23,078 nucleotides of DNA from an uncultured Prevotellaceae bacterium (GCA_946415695.1 CAMKTM010000005.1:1-23078); one strand, 5' to 3'; counted from the first letter of the stretch, positions 15,975 through 23,078 are shown. A program made the numbers and translations. The notes: generated by a model from the sequence alone, not told the origin.

Positions 15975-16793
15975 TCAAGGGTTGTGTTGTAAATAGTCCT
16001 GCCAAAGGTGGCTGTACTGTTGATTGTTTATCTTGTTGCGGATGCGCTTGGTGAAGTACGTGGGCAGGAAGAAGGTAAACAGATAGGCATAGGAATGCAG
16101 TTTGCTGTATCCGAATATCTCCTGATAGACTGCGGCATTGAACTTTATCAGCGACCATTTGTTGTGCGAAATGGACTTTCGGTGTAGGCGATAGATGCCA
16201 AGCGGTTCCGTGAGGGCGTAGGCATTGCCCACTTTCTGATGGATTTTCAGCACGTATGCCCAGTCCTGACGTTTGCGTTGCAAGGGCATCAGCATCTTTG
16301 GACAGCGCTTCGTATCATAGATGGCTGTGAGGAAACCTATCTTGTCGTCGCGTTTCGTGTTGGTGAGCGATTGCTTTTCCGGTGCAATGATTATGCCATT
16401 GACGGTGCCTTCCTCGTTGCAGGTGTAATAACTTGCAAAGGTAAAGGCATAGTCATGGGCTTGCATGAAGGCCAACTGCTTTTCCAACTTCTCGGGGAGC
16501 CAACGGTCGTCGCTGTCGCAGAAAGCGATGTATCTTCCGCGTGCTTCCTCGATACACTTGTTACGAGTCGCTCCTGAGCCTTGGTTCTCTTCAAAGAAGA
16601 AGCAACGAATACGGTTGTCGCGAGTTGCGTAGTCCTTAATGATGGCTTGTGTGCCATCGGTAGAACAGTCATCCGTGATGATGAGCTCCCAGTTCTTGTA
16701 CGTCTGAAGGATGATGCTATCAATGCTTTCTGCAATGTATTTTGCCCCGTTGTAAGAAGGCATTATTATAGAAACTAAAGCTTCATCCATCAT
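15975..16793 (-). CDS. Family 2 glycosyltransferase
   Basis: This 272-residue GT-A protein starts VSIIMPSYNGAKYIAES, has Asp41-Asp42 in ITDDCSTDGT and the metal-binding DSDD at residues 93-96, followed by RWLPEKL. The C-terminal part (PLGIYRLHRKSISHNK) resembles GT2 enzymes of the teichuronic-acid TuaG and capsule type; this closer assignment is only suggestive. It begins two bases after the stop codon of the zinc-ribbon gene, so it is translationally coupled to a housekeeping gene pair. It probably adds a further sugar to the polysaccharide specified by the plus-strand operon. ATG codons at 16793 and 16790 are both possible starts. Confidence 0.85.
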   Translation of the reverse strand: MMDEALVSIIMPSYNGAKYIAESIDSIILQTYKNWELIITDDCSTDGTQAIIKDYATRDNRIRCFFFEENQGSGATRNKCIEEARGRYIAFCDSDDRWLPEKLEKQLAFMQAHDYAFTFASYYTCNEEGTVNGIIIAPEKQSLTNTKRDDKIGFLTAIYDTKRCPKMLMPLQRKRQDWAYVLKIHQKVGNAYALTEPLGIYRLHRKSISHNKWSLIKFNAAVYQEIFGYSKLHSYAYLFTFFLPTYFTKRIRNKINNQQYSHLWQDYLQHNP

Positions 16794-16795
16794 GC

Positions 16796-17623
16796 CTATT
16801 CTTCTTTTTTCTTCGAGACGCGTTTGCGGGTTGTTTTCTTCGCCTGTTCTATATTCTCTGAAGGCAGTCCGGCCAGGTCGCGGTCTATCATAATGCGGCC
16901 GCAGTATTCACAGACGATAATCTTCTTTCGGCTGCGGATATCGAGTTGTCGCTGTGGCGGAATCTTGTTGAAGCAACCGCAGCAGGCGTCACGCTGTACG
17001 GAGACGATGCCAAGTCCGTTGCGACTGTTGCGACGGATGCGCTTAAAGGCATTGAGCAGGCGTGGCTCGATGGTAATCTCAAGGTTCTTTGCACGTTCGC
17101 GAAGCTTTTCTTCCTCTGCCTTTGTCTCGCTGACGATTTCCTCCAACTCCTCTTTCTTTGTGTCAAGAAGGACACGGCGCTCGTTGACATCGAGGTTGCA
17201 GCGAGTCATCTCGGCAGTCTTTGCCTCGACGATTTCCTTTGCTTCGCGAATCTTCTTCTCGTGGAGCTGGTTGTCGAGCTCTGCATATTCCACTTGCTTC
17301 GTCAAACTGTCGTACTCACGATTGTTGCGGACATTGTCCATCTGCGCATTGTAGCGTTCGATGTTGGTCTTGTTCTCTGCAATCTTTCCGTTGCGTTCGC
17401 TAATTTCGCGCTTCAGCTCCGCAATGTCGTTACTGATCTTCTCGATGCGGGTTGTCATGCCCTCTATTTCGTCTTCAAGGTCTTGCACCTCAAGGGGCAG
17501 TTCGCCACGCAAGGTCTTGATGCTGTCTATCTCTGAGAGCATACTCTGAAGGGCATACAAATTCTTGAGCTTTTCCTCTACGCTGTAGTCAGCTGGGTCT
17601 TTCTTTAACTTTTCTCTTGCCAT
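16796..17623 (-). CDS. Coiled-coil protein with C-terminal C4 zinc ribbon (zf-RING_7 / CT398-like)
   Basis: This 275-residue protein has a long charged coiled coil over about residues 30-185, including the NNREYDSLTKQ segment typical of the family, then a zinc ribbon with Cys214 and Cys217 and with Cys238 and Cys241 (CEYCGRI). The tail is Lys/Arg rich. The family is widespread and its role is unclear; links to nucleic-acid binding or to secretion have been proposed for relatives. In Bacteroidetes it commonly lies next to a Nif3-like gene, as here (96-base gap). The start at 17623 is preceded by a leader nearly identical to that of glnN. Confidence 0.85.
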   Translation of the reverse strand: MAREKLKKDPADYSVEEKLKNLYALQSMLSEIDSIKTLRGELPLEVQDLEDEIEGMTTRIEKISNDIAELKREISERNGKIAENKTNIERYNAQMDNVRNNREYDSLTKQVEYAELDNQLHEKKIREAKEIVEAKTAEMTRCNLDVNERRVLLDTKKEELEEIVSETKAEEEKLRERAKNLEITIEPRLLNAFKRIRRNSRNGLGIVSVQRDACCGCFNKIPPQRQLDIRSRKKIIVCEYCGRIMIDRDLAGLPSENIEQAKKTTRKRVSKKKEE

Positions 17624-17719
17624 CTTTCTGATTTACTATTTAATGATTTACTATTGACTATTTATTTACAATTATACGATTTAGCTATTTAACCCTCAAG
17701 GGAGGAGAGTTAGAGGGGG
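17624..17719 (-). repeat. AT-rich leader repeat upstream of the zinc-ribbon gene
   Basis: Read on the minus strand, this gap carries repeated words of the type AATAGTAAATC and ends AAATAGTAAATCAGAAAG immediately before the ATG. The same words precede glnN at 21661-21700. It may carry the translation signal for the gene; no clear promoter is seen. Confidence 0.5.
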
Positions 17720-18535
17720 CTATAAATACTTGATGGGATTGGTGCAGAGTGTTGTTTTGAAGAGCGGCAGGCGTGGACATTTCTCGCTAAGGATTTGGTT
17801 GAAGATGTCTGTCGTGTATTGCTCGCTTTGATAGTGCCCGAGGACACCTATCTGTATGTGTCCGTCGTGACCGAAGTACTGGTGGTAGTGCATCTCTCCC
17901 GTCAGGAAGGCATCGGCGCCAGCTCGAAGAGCTTCGTCCAAAAGAAAGTCCCCTGCCCCACCGCAGATGGCGACACTCTCGATGGGACGTGCCAGCAGTT
18001 CGTTGTGCATGAGGCACTCCACGCCGAACGCTTGCTTCACTCTTTGCAGGAAAGCCAGCGAATCTTCTCCCTCGGGCAGATAGCCTATCACGCCGGAGCC
18101 GGCCTGAACCATGTGCGTCTTTGCGCCGACACCTACTGCAACCTGTCGGGGCTGAAGCAGGACGACGTCAACCAATCCCAGCCGCTCTGCCATCATGTAG
18201 TTCACGCCGTCCACAGCGGCATCGAGGTTCGTGTGTGCCGAATAGATGGCTATGTCATTCTGCAAAGCCAGACGCACGCAACGCTGCACAGCATCGCTGT
18301 CGGTCAGATGCTTAAGGGCATGGAAGATGAGCGGGTGGTGCGACACAATCATGTTACAACCCAACTCCAATGCCTCGCGCAACACGCCCTCGGTCACGTC
18401 AAGGCACAATAAAACCCCTGACACTTCCGCCGCTGTCAATCCAACCTGCAAGCCAGCATTATCGTAGCTTTCCTGCAGAGGCAGAGGCGCGAAATTTTCA
18501 AGGGCGTCGATAACGTCTTGAACTCTTACGCTCAT
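17720..18535 (-). CDS. Nif3-like dinuclear metal centre protein
   Basis: This 271-residue protein of the Nif3/YbgI family shows the metal-binding set: His66-His67 in VSHHPLIF, Asp105 in HTNLD, and His234 with Glu238 in GHYQSE. The N-terminal EXXDNAGL-type segment (ESYDNAGLQVG) is also typical. Family members form hexameric toroids with a two-metal site; the substrate is unsettled, and the GTP cyclohydrolase label is based on homology. Its length fits the short form without the inserted middle domain. A -7 promoter element lies just upstream, so it should be the first gene of the minus-strand group. Confidence 0.9.
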   Translation of the reverse strand: MSVRVQDVIDALENFAPLPLQESYDNAGLQVGLTAAEVSGVLLCLDVTEGVLREALELGCNMIVSHHPLIFHALKHLTDSDAVQRCVRLALQNDIAIYSAHTNLDAAVDGVNYMMAERLGLVDVVLLQPRQVAVGVGAKTHMVQAGSGVIGYLPEGEDSLAFLQRVKQAFGVECLMHNELLARPIESVAICGGAGDFLLDEALRAGADAFLTGEMHYHQYFGHDGHIQIGVLGHYQSEQYTTDIFNQILSEKCPRLPLFKTTLCTNPIKYL

Positions 18536-18567
18536 ACGAACATGTGCAATTGTTTTGAATTGCGCTG

Positions 18568-18575
18568 CAAAGATA
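18568..18575 (-). promoter_or_regulatory. Bacteroidetes -7 promoter element for the Nif3 operon
   Basis: The minus strand reads TTGTATCTTTGC, containing TATCTTTG, a full match to TAnnTTTG, 33 bases before the start codon. No clear -33 TTTG is seen at the usual distance because the DNA there is an A-rich repeat. Confidence 0.65.
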
Positions 18576-18583
18576 CAAAATAA

Positions 18584-18613
18584 TTAAGAATTAAGAAATA
18601 AGAAATAAGAAAT
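18584..18613. repeat. AT-rich microsatellite-like repeat (TTAAGAA / TAAGAAA units)
   Basis: Four or five tandem seven- to eight-base units of the form TTAAGAAT and TAAGAAA lie immediately upstream of the Nif3 promoter. Change in copy number could alter the upstream promoter region; this is inference. Confidence 0.6.
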
Positions 18614-18669
18614 ATTTCCTATATCTTCTGTTTTTCGTACGTTTCTTCAAGGAACGCCCACGAATGACG

Positions 18670-19083
18670 TCACAGGACACCTTTCCTTTGCAAAATCTCC
18701 AGCATTTCTGCAGGTGTTACCACTATCGGAGTCTTGGGGAAATGCTTCTTGTTGCCTGTCACGAGGTATGCATCTTCCTTAGAAAGGGCCACCTCGTAAA
18801 AGACCACATCTTGGGAATCGGGAAAGTCCTCTGAAGAACTTACACGATTTGAATTAAGCCCTATCGTTTTTATTAAATTGAGGATAGAAGCTACTGCCTT
18901 GGAAGGGAAAGAAAACTTTGCTCTATGTAGCACATCCTTGTATTCTGCCAAGATTTCCTTATTGTATAATGGACATATCCCATTTTCAGATATACTACGT
19001 ATCACTTGCACTGTTGCAGCATCTGAATGTTGAGACAATAGGGCCGATACAAGGACATTTGTGTCGATAACCGCATAAATCAT
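18670..19083 (-). CDS. PIN-domain toxin of a type II toxin-antitoxin pair
   Basis: This 137-residue protein begins with the PIN signature YAVIDTNVLVSALLS (Asp7, Asn9). Further acidic residues sit at Glu43/Glu47, at Asp89/Asp92 (DFPDSQD) and near the C-terminal VTGNKKHF. It belongs to the 'putative toxin, PIN family' group (COG1569-like). PIN proteins of this sort are magnesium-dependent ribonucleases that block translation when free of antitoxin. It lies 12 bases downstream of a RelB/DinJ-like antitoxin gene on the same strand. The target RNA cannot be inferred. Confidence 0.88.
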   Translation of the reverse strand: MIYAVIDTNVLVSALLSQHSDAATVQVIRSISENGICPLYNKEILAEYKDVLHRAKFSFPSKAVASILNLIKTIGLNSNRVSSSEDFPDSQDVVFYEVALSKEDAYLVTGNKKHFPKTPIVVTPAEMLEILQRKGVL

Positions 19084-19095
19084 ACAAATAGTTGT

Positions 19096-19392
19096 TTACG
19101 ATTTCTTTCGTTCGCGAACTTGTCTTATTTCCTCGTTAATTTCATCGAGAGTCAAGTCTGGCAACTCTCCATTTTCTGCCATTCTTCTTATTTCTCGGAA
19201 AGCCTCCAAATTGCCCATTGACCTTTGTGAAGAGGAAGCTTTAATCTCGAAAGGAATCCTGCGCTGCATTACTACTGCGTTTGCGAAGATATTCATTGCT
19301 GCGTTTGCGCTGATGCCGAATTGCTGACAGAGTGAATCGAAAGCTGCTTTGATGCCAGAGTCCATGCGGACTGTCATAGATACTTGTGCCAT
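19096..19392 (-). CDS. RelB/DinJ-family antitoxin
   Basis: This 98-residue protein starts with the ribbon-helix-helix N-terminus typical of RelB/DinJ: VSMTVRMDSGIKAAFDSLC, then FGISANAAMNIFANAVV. The C-terminal half is acidic and polar, as expected for the toxin-wrapping tail. It should bind the PIN toxin and repress its own promoter. RelB/DinJ proteins are best known with RelE/YafQ toxins, so pairing with a PIN toxin is a mixed arrangement, though similar pairs occur in Bacteroidetes. A good promoter element lies 23 bases upstream. Confidence 0.88.
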   Translation of the reverse strand: MAQVSMTVRMDSGIKAAFDSLCQQFGISANAAMNIFANAVVMQRRIPFEIKASSSQRSMGNLEAFREIRRMAENGELPDLTLDEINEEIRQVRERKKS

Positions 19393-19414
19393 TGTTTTAT
19401 TCGTTTATGCAGTG

Positions 19415-19444
19415 CAAAGGTAAACATTTTATTTCATTCCGCAA
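19415..19444 (-). promoter_or_regulatory. Promoter of the toxin-antitoxin operon
   Basis: On the minus strand TACCTTTG (19422 to 19415) is a full TAnnTTTG match. A TTG (19444 to 19442) lies 19 bases upstream, the spacing expected for the Bacteroidetes -33 element. It is the best two-part promoter in the window. Confidence 0.7.
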
Positions 19445-19563
19445 TCATTCTGGCGTAATTTTTCACCAAAACGATGTGATTTATGACATGGGGACTACCC
19501 ACGGGCATTTCCCCCTACGCCCTTTTTCTTCGTCTTTTATTTTTTTTTCTGCTTATTTCTTTG

Positions 19564-19571
19564 TAATTTTG
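19564..19571 (+). promoter_or_regulatory. -7 promoter element for aguA-aguB
   Basis: TAATTTTG matches TAnnTTTG and lies 16 bases before the aguA start codon, so the transcript leader would be very short. The -33 region is a T-rich tract with no clear TTTG. Confidence 0.55.
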
Positions 19572-19587
19572 CGGCACAAATAAAGCG

Positions 19588-20634
19588 ATGCCAGTGGATA
19601 GAGAGAACTATGAACTGCCCGCCGAGTGGCACGAACAAGGTGCTGTGCAGCTGACTTGGCCGCACGCCGAGACCGATTGGCAGCCTATCTTGGAAGTTGT
19701 TACCCGTTGCTACCTCGATATGGCAAAGGCAATTTCCGCGCGCGAACATATTATTATTGTGACGCCAGAGCCGAAGCAGGTCTTTGAGTTGCTACAGGGC
19801 AACCTGCCTGCCGAAAGCCTACAACGTATTTCGTTCTGCGAAGCTCCAACCAACGACACGTGGGCCCGCGACCACGGCTTCATCTCCTTGCTTGCCCCGG
19901 ACGGGCTGCATCTGCTCGACTTCAAGTTCAACGGTTGGGGAGAAAAGTTTCCTGCCGACCTTGACAACCAAATCAGCCGAAGGATGGCGAAGCAAGGCAT
20001 TCTGCAAGGTAAGTACGAGAATCACCTCGACTTCGTGCTCGAAGGCGGCAGCATAGAGAGCGACGGCAAGGGAACTATCCTTACCACGAGCCAATGTCTG
20101 CTCGCCCCGCATCGCAACCAGCCGCTCTCGCAGGCACAAATCGAAGCGCGTCTGCTTGCATCGCTCCATGCCAAACGCATCCTTTGGCTCGACCATGGCT
20201 ATCTTGCAGGCGACGACACCGACAGCCACATCGACACGTTGGCCCGCTTCTGTCCCGACGACACGATTGCCTACGTGCAGTGCCTCGACCCGGGCGATGA
20301 ACACTTTGAAGCGTTACGACGCATGGAGGCACAGCTAAAGGCGTTCCGCACGCTGGAAGGCAAGCCGTACCGCCTCATCCCGTTGCCTATGGCGAAGGCT
20401 GTTCTCGACGGGGACGGGACACGACTTCCTGCTACTTACGCCAACTTCCTCATCATCAATGGAGCCGTCCTGATGCCCACTTACGGCGACCCCGACACGG
20501 ACCTCAAGGCAGAAGAGCAGCTCCGCAAGGCATTCCCAAAACACGACATCGTCGGCATTGACTGCCGTCCACTCATCACCCAGCATGGCAGCCTGCACTG
20601 CTGCACTATGCAATTCCCCATCGAAGCAATATGA
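19588..20634 (+). CDS. aguA: Agmatine deiminase
   Basis: This 348-residue enzyme of the agmatine deiminase / bacterial peptidylarginine deiminase family should convert agmatine to N-carbamoylputrescine and ammonia. The motifs are in order: LTWPHAETDW near the N-terminus, NDTWARDHG, LEGGSIESDG, DTDSHIDTLARF and the C-terminal catalytic Cys338 in HGSLHCCTMQ. The length fits the family. The stop codon overlaps the start of aguB (ATGA), which strongly supports the agmatine pathway over a protein-directed deiminase. It lacks a signal peptide, so it is cytoplasmic. Confidence 0.92.
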   Translation: MPVDRENYELPAEWHEQGAVQLTWPHAETDWQPILEVVTRCYLDMAKAISAREHIIIVTPEPKQVFELLQGNLPAESLQRISFCEAPTNDTWARDHGFISLLAPDGLHLLDFKFNGWGEKFPADLDNQISRRMAKQGILQGKYENHLDFVLEGGSIESDGKGTILTTSQCLLAPHRNQPLSQAQIEARLLASLHAKRILWLDHGYLAGDDTDSHIDTLARFCPDDTIAYVQCLDPGDEHFEALRRMEAQLKAFRTLEGKPYRLIPLPMAKAVLDGDGTRLPATYANFLIINGAVLMPTYGDPDTDLKAEEQLRKAFPKHDIVGIDCRPLITQHGSLHCCTMQFPIEAI

Positions 20635-21506
20635 AAATAGGTATCATACAACAGAGCTGCACGGCCAGCGTTGCGGAAAACCGCACGAAGCTTGCCACCA
20701 GCATTGCCCAGTTGGCACAGCAAGGCGCTCAACTTGTCGTGCTTCAAGAGTTGCACGACAGTCCATACTTCTGTCAGACGGAGGACACGGCCGCATTCCG
20801 CTACGCACTTCCCATCCCAGGCGAAGCAACAGACTTCTATGCGAAGACGGCAAGGGAGAATTGCGTCGTGCTCGTCACGAGCCTCTTCGAACGCCGCGCC
20901 GCAGGCCTCTACCACAACACGGCGGTCGTCTTCGACAGCGACGGCAACATCGCCGGAATGCACCGCAAGATGCACATCCCCGACGACCCCGCATACTACG
21001 AGAAGTTCTACTTCACGCCAGGCGACCTTGGGTTCCACCCCATCCGCACAAGCATCGGTAAGCTTGGCCTACAAGTCTGCTGGGACCAATGGTATCCCGA
21101 GGGCGCAAGGCTCATGGCTTTGCAGGGAGCAGACCTTCTCATCTACCCCACCGCCATAGGTTTCGAGAGTACGGACACTCCGGAAGAACAGCAGCGGCAG
21201 CGCGAGGCCTGGATAACCATTCAACGCAGTCATGCCATTGCCAACGGCATCCCGGTGGTCGCAGTCAACCGTGTCGGCCTTGAACCCGACCCAAGCGGTG
21301 CGACAGGCGGCATACAGTTCTGGGGCAATTCCTTCGTGGCAGGCCCACAGGGCGAAATCCTCTATCAGGCAAGCCAAACGGAAGAAGAGACTGCCATCGT
21401 GGAAGTTGACCTTGGGCGCACAGAAAGCGTCCGCCAATGGTGGCCCTTCCTCCGCGACAGGCGCATCGATGCCTACAGCGACCTCACGCGTCGCTTCATC
21501 GACTGA
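20631..21506 (+). CDS. aguB: N-carbamoylputrescine amidohydrolase
   Basis: This 291-residue nitrilase-superfamily enzyme has the Glu-Lys-Cys triad: Glu40 in VLQELHDSPYF, Lys113 in HRKMHIPDD and Cys150 in GLQVCWDQWYPE. These contexts, together with QREAWITIQRSHAIANG and VNRVG, are those of N-carbamoylputrescine amidases, which release putrescine, CO2 and ammonia. It overlaps aguA by four bases. The two enzymes together turn arginine-derived agmatine into putrescine. Confidence 0.93.
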   Translation: MKIGIIQQSCTASVAENRTKLATSIAQLAQQGAQLVVLQELHDSPYFCQTEDTAAFRYALPIPGEATDFYAKTARENCVVLVTSLFERRAAGLYHNTAVVFDSDGNIAGMHRKMHIPDDPAYYEKFYFTPGDLGFHPIRTSIGKLGLQVCWDQWYPEGARLMALQGADLLIYPTAIGFESTDTPEEQQRQREAWITIQRSHAIANGIPVVAVNRVGLEPDPSGATGGIQFWGNSFVAGPQGEILYQASQTEEETAIVEVDLGRTESVRQWWPFLRDRRIDAYSDLTRRFID

Positions 21507-21588
21507 AAGGCTCTTCCCACACGCGTGGAATACAGATAATGTAGAAGGAAAATTCGTCGCTCCGAAACAAGGCACACCTAATTGCAAA

Positions 21589-21654
21589 TAATGCTTAACC
21601 ATTATGGCCATAATGCTTAACCTTTATTGCAATAATGGTTAACCTTTATTGCAA
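21589..21654. repeat. 22-bp tandem array 3 (units start at 21589, 21611, 21633)
   Basis: Three units begin TAATGCTTAACC, TAATGCTTAACC and TAATGGTTAACC. Units 2 and 3 end TTTATTGCAA, and unit 1 ends ATTATGGCCA. The array contains the perfect palindromes ATTATGGCCATAAT, TTATTGCAATAA and GGTTAACC. A degraded extra unit (ending CACCTAATTGCAAA) precedes it. It lies 82 bases past the aguB stop and 46 bases before glnN, so it may mark the 3' end of the agu transcript. There are no spacers. Confidence 0.85.
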
Positions 21655-21660
21655 ACGTCA

Positions 21661-21700
21661 AAATAGTAAATCGTAAATCCTCAAATAGTAAATAGGAAAG
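21661..21700 (+). repeat. AT-rich leader repeat upstream of glnN
   Basis: Words AAATAGTAAATCGTAAATC and AAATAGTAAATAGGAAAG stand directly before the glnN ATG. The last 21 bases including the ATG match those before the zinc-ribbon gene (minus strand, 17621-17641) at 19 positions. AGGAAAG could serve as a weak ribosome-binding site. Confidence 0.6.
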
Positions 21701-23078
21701 ATGTCCAGCACACTCAGGTTTCAGATTGTAGGCGAGGCGTTCACCAAAAAGCCCGTCAAGATAGACAACCGCAAGGAGCGCCCCAGCGAGTTCTTTGCTA
21801 AATATGTCTTCACCCGCCAGAAGATGTCGCAATACCTACCCGTCGAGGTTTATAAGAAGATGTGCGACGTCATCGACGGCAATGCGACACTCGACATGGC
21901 AACTGCCGACGCCGTGGCCGAAGGCATGAAGAAATGGGCGATGGAACTTGGCGCGACGCATTGCACCCACTGGTTCCAGCCCCTCACCGAAGGCACGGCC
22001 GAGAAGCACGACGGCTTCGTGGAGCACGACGGCAAAGGGGGCATGATAGAAGAGTTCACTGGCAAACAGCTCGTGCAGCAGGAGCCGGACGCCAGCTCGT
22101 TCCCCAGCGGCGGCATCCGCAGCACGTTCGAAGCGCGTGGCTACAGTGCCTGGGACCCCACAAGTCCTGTCTTCGTCTTCGGCGACACCCTGATGATTCC
22201 CACCATCTTCATCTCCTATACGGGCGAAGCGCTCGACTACAAGGCACCGCTCAAGAAGTCGCTCAAGGCGGTTGACAAGGCTGCGACGGCCGTGGCACGC
22301 CTTTTCTATCCCGACGTGACACGTGTGGTCAGCAATCTTGGATGGGAGCAGGAGTATTTTCTTGTCGATGAGGGACTCTATGCGGCGCGCCCCGACCTGT
22401 TGATGACCGGGCGTACCCTGCTCGGACACGACAGCGCAAAGAACCAGCAGATGGACGACCATTACTTTGGCTCCATTCCTATGCGTGTGGCAGCCTTCAT
22501 GAAAGACCTCGAAGTGCGTGCCTTGGAGCTTGGCATCCCGTGCAAGACCAGGCACAACGAAGTGGCGCCCAACCAGTATGAGCTGGCTCCTATATACGAG
22601 GAAACGAACCTCGCCGTTGACCACAACATGCTCATCATGAGCCTGATGAAGCGGACAGCCCGCAAGCACGGCTTCCGTTGTCTGCTCCACGAAAAGCCCT
22701 TCGCTGGCATCAACGGCAGCGGCAAGCATTGCAACTGGAGCCTCGCCACGGACACCGGCGTGCTGCTCCACGGTCCGGGCAAGACACCGCTCGACAACCT
22801 GCGCTTCGTGACGTTCATCGTCGAGTCGCTCATGGCCGTTTATCGCCATAACGGACTGCTCAAAGCCTCCATCATCAGTGCCACCAACGTGCATCGCCTC
22901 GGTGCATCCGAAGCGCCGCCTGCCATCGTGTCGAGTTTCCTGGGCAAGCAACTGAGCGACCTGCTCGAACACCTCGAAACGAGTACCGACGACGAAGCAA
23001 AGCTCGACGGCCGCAGGGAAAGTCAACTCATCAACCTTTCGGGCAAGCAGACACTCAGCCTCGACATTCCGCAAATAC
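21701..23078 (+). CDS. glnN: Type III glutamine synthetase (GlnN), 3' end outside the window
   Basis: The frame is open from the ATG at 21701 to the window end, 459 codons with no stop; family members have about 700-730 residues. It begins with RFQIVGEAF and contains KYVFTRQKMSQYLP, THWFQPLT, EFTGKQLVQQEPDASSFPSG, WEQEYFLVDE, KTRHNEVAPNQYELAP and INGSGKHCNWS, all characteristic of the GSIII branch. These carry the Glu and His ligands of the active site. It makes glutamine from glutamate, ammonia and ATP. It is downstream of aguAB, whose two reactions both release ammonia, but a separate transcript is likely because of the intervening repeats. A 412-codon antisense frame is a shadow. Confidence 0.94.
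   Translation, partial: MSSTLRFQIVGEAFTKKPVKIDNRKERPSEFFAKYVFTRQKMSQYLPVEVYKKMCDVIDGNATLDMATADAVAEGMKKWAMELGATHCTHWFQPLTEGTAEKHDGFVEHDGKGGMIEEFTGKQLVQQEPDASSFPSGGIRSTFEARGYSAWDPTSPVFVFGDTLMIPTIFISYTGEALDYKAPLKKSLKAVDKAATAVARLFYPDVTRVVSNLGWEQEYFLVDEGLYAARPDLLMTGRTLLGHDSAKNQQMDDHYFGSIPMRVAAFMKDLEVRALELGIPCKTRHNEVAPNQYELAPIYEETNLAVDHNMLIMSLMKRTARKHGFRCLLHEKPFAGINGSGKHCNWSLATDTGVLLHGPGKTPLDNLRFVTFIVESLMAVYRHNGLLKASIISATNVHRLGASEAPPAIVSSFLGKQLSDLLEHLETSTDDEAKLDGRRESQLINLSGKQTLSLDIPQI

Noticed and set aside
15940..16158. Longer N-terminus for the hydrolase gene
   Set aside because: The extra 73 residues overlap the end of the GT2 gene in another frame and look like its shadow. The ATG at 15939 gives a normal-looking start.
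16946..17536. 196-codon plus-strand frame
   Set aside because: It is antisense to the zinc-ribbon coiled-coil gene; low-complexity coiled-coil codons keep the opposite strand open.
21836..23074. 412-codon open frame on the minus strand
   Set aside because: It is antisense to glnN, whose plus-strand frame has unmistakable GSIII motifs. The antisense product has no recognisable domains.

Overview
The window looks like a chromosome segment from a Bacteroidales bacterium, most likely Prevotella or a close relative. Four -7 promoter elements of the Bacteroidetes form TAnnTTTG lie in front of genes. Intergenic DNA is rich in short palindromic and tandem repeats, and ribosome-binding sites are weak. 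The gene families also fit: a large multi-SLBB export protein, a type III glutamine synthetase, a PIN/RelB pair and a Nif3-zinc-ribbon pair. The genus is inference; the order is well supported.

Layout. Positions 3-887 hold the C-terminal end of a restriction/helicase protein with a PD-(D/E)XK nuclease motif. A 457-bp gene-free stretch follows, with a 22-bp-period array inside a 17-bp inverted repeat and then a promoter. Positions 1345-13533 are a tightly packed plus-strand surface-polysaccharide operon: SLBB export protein, Wzz, Wzy-like polymerase, GT2, UDP-HexNAc 6-dehydrogenase, Wzx flippase, a second paralogous GT2, CapA-like protein, TupA-like ATP-grasp ligase and a third GT2. A hairpin terminator in a second 22-bp-period array separates it from a convergent minus-strand group (13747-18535): Nif3-like protein, zinc-ribbon coiled-coil protein, GT2, serine alpha/beta hydrolase and an alginate-lyase-family protein. 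Next come a minus-strand RelB/DinJ-PIN toxin-antitoxin pair (18670-19392), a plus-strand agmatine-to-putrescine pair aguA-aguB (19588-21506), a third 22-bp-period array, and the first 459 codons of glnN, cut by the window end.

How the genes work together. The operon encodes a Wzx/Wzy/Wzz-type capsule or O-antigen pathway. The dehydrogenase should supply a UDP-HexNAc-uronic acid. The ATP-grasp protein is of the TupA family, known from teichuronopeptide (a uronate/glutamate polymer), and CapA is known from poly-gamma-glutamate capsules. With the nearby alginate-lyase-family protein and putative esterase, this suggests a uronic-acid polymer decorated through amide bonds. No priming sugar-phosphate transferase and no Wzc-type tyrosine kinase are in the window, so chain initiation must be encoded elsewhere.

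The most unusual DNA-level signal is a set of three short arrays, all with exact 22-bp period and made of palindromic blocks, each just past the 3' end of a transcription unit. Two of them share the core CCTTTATTGC and other flanking words.
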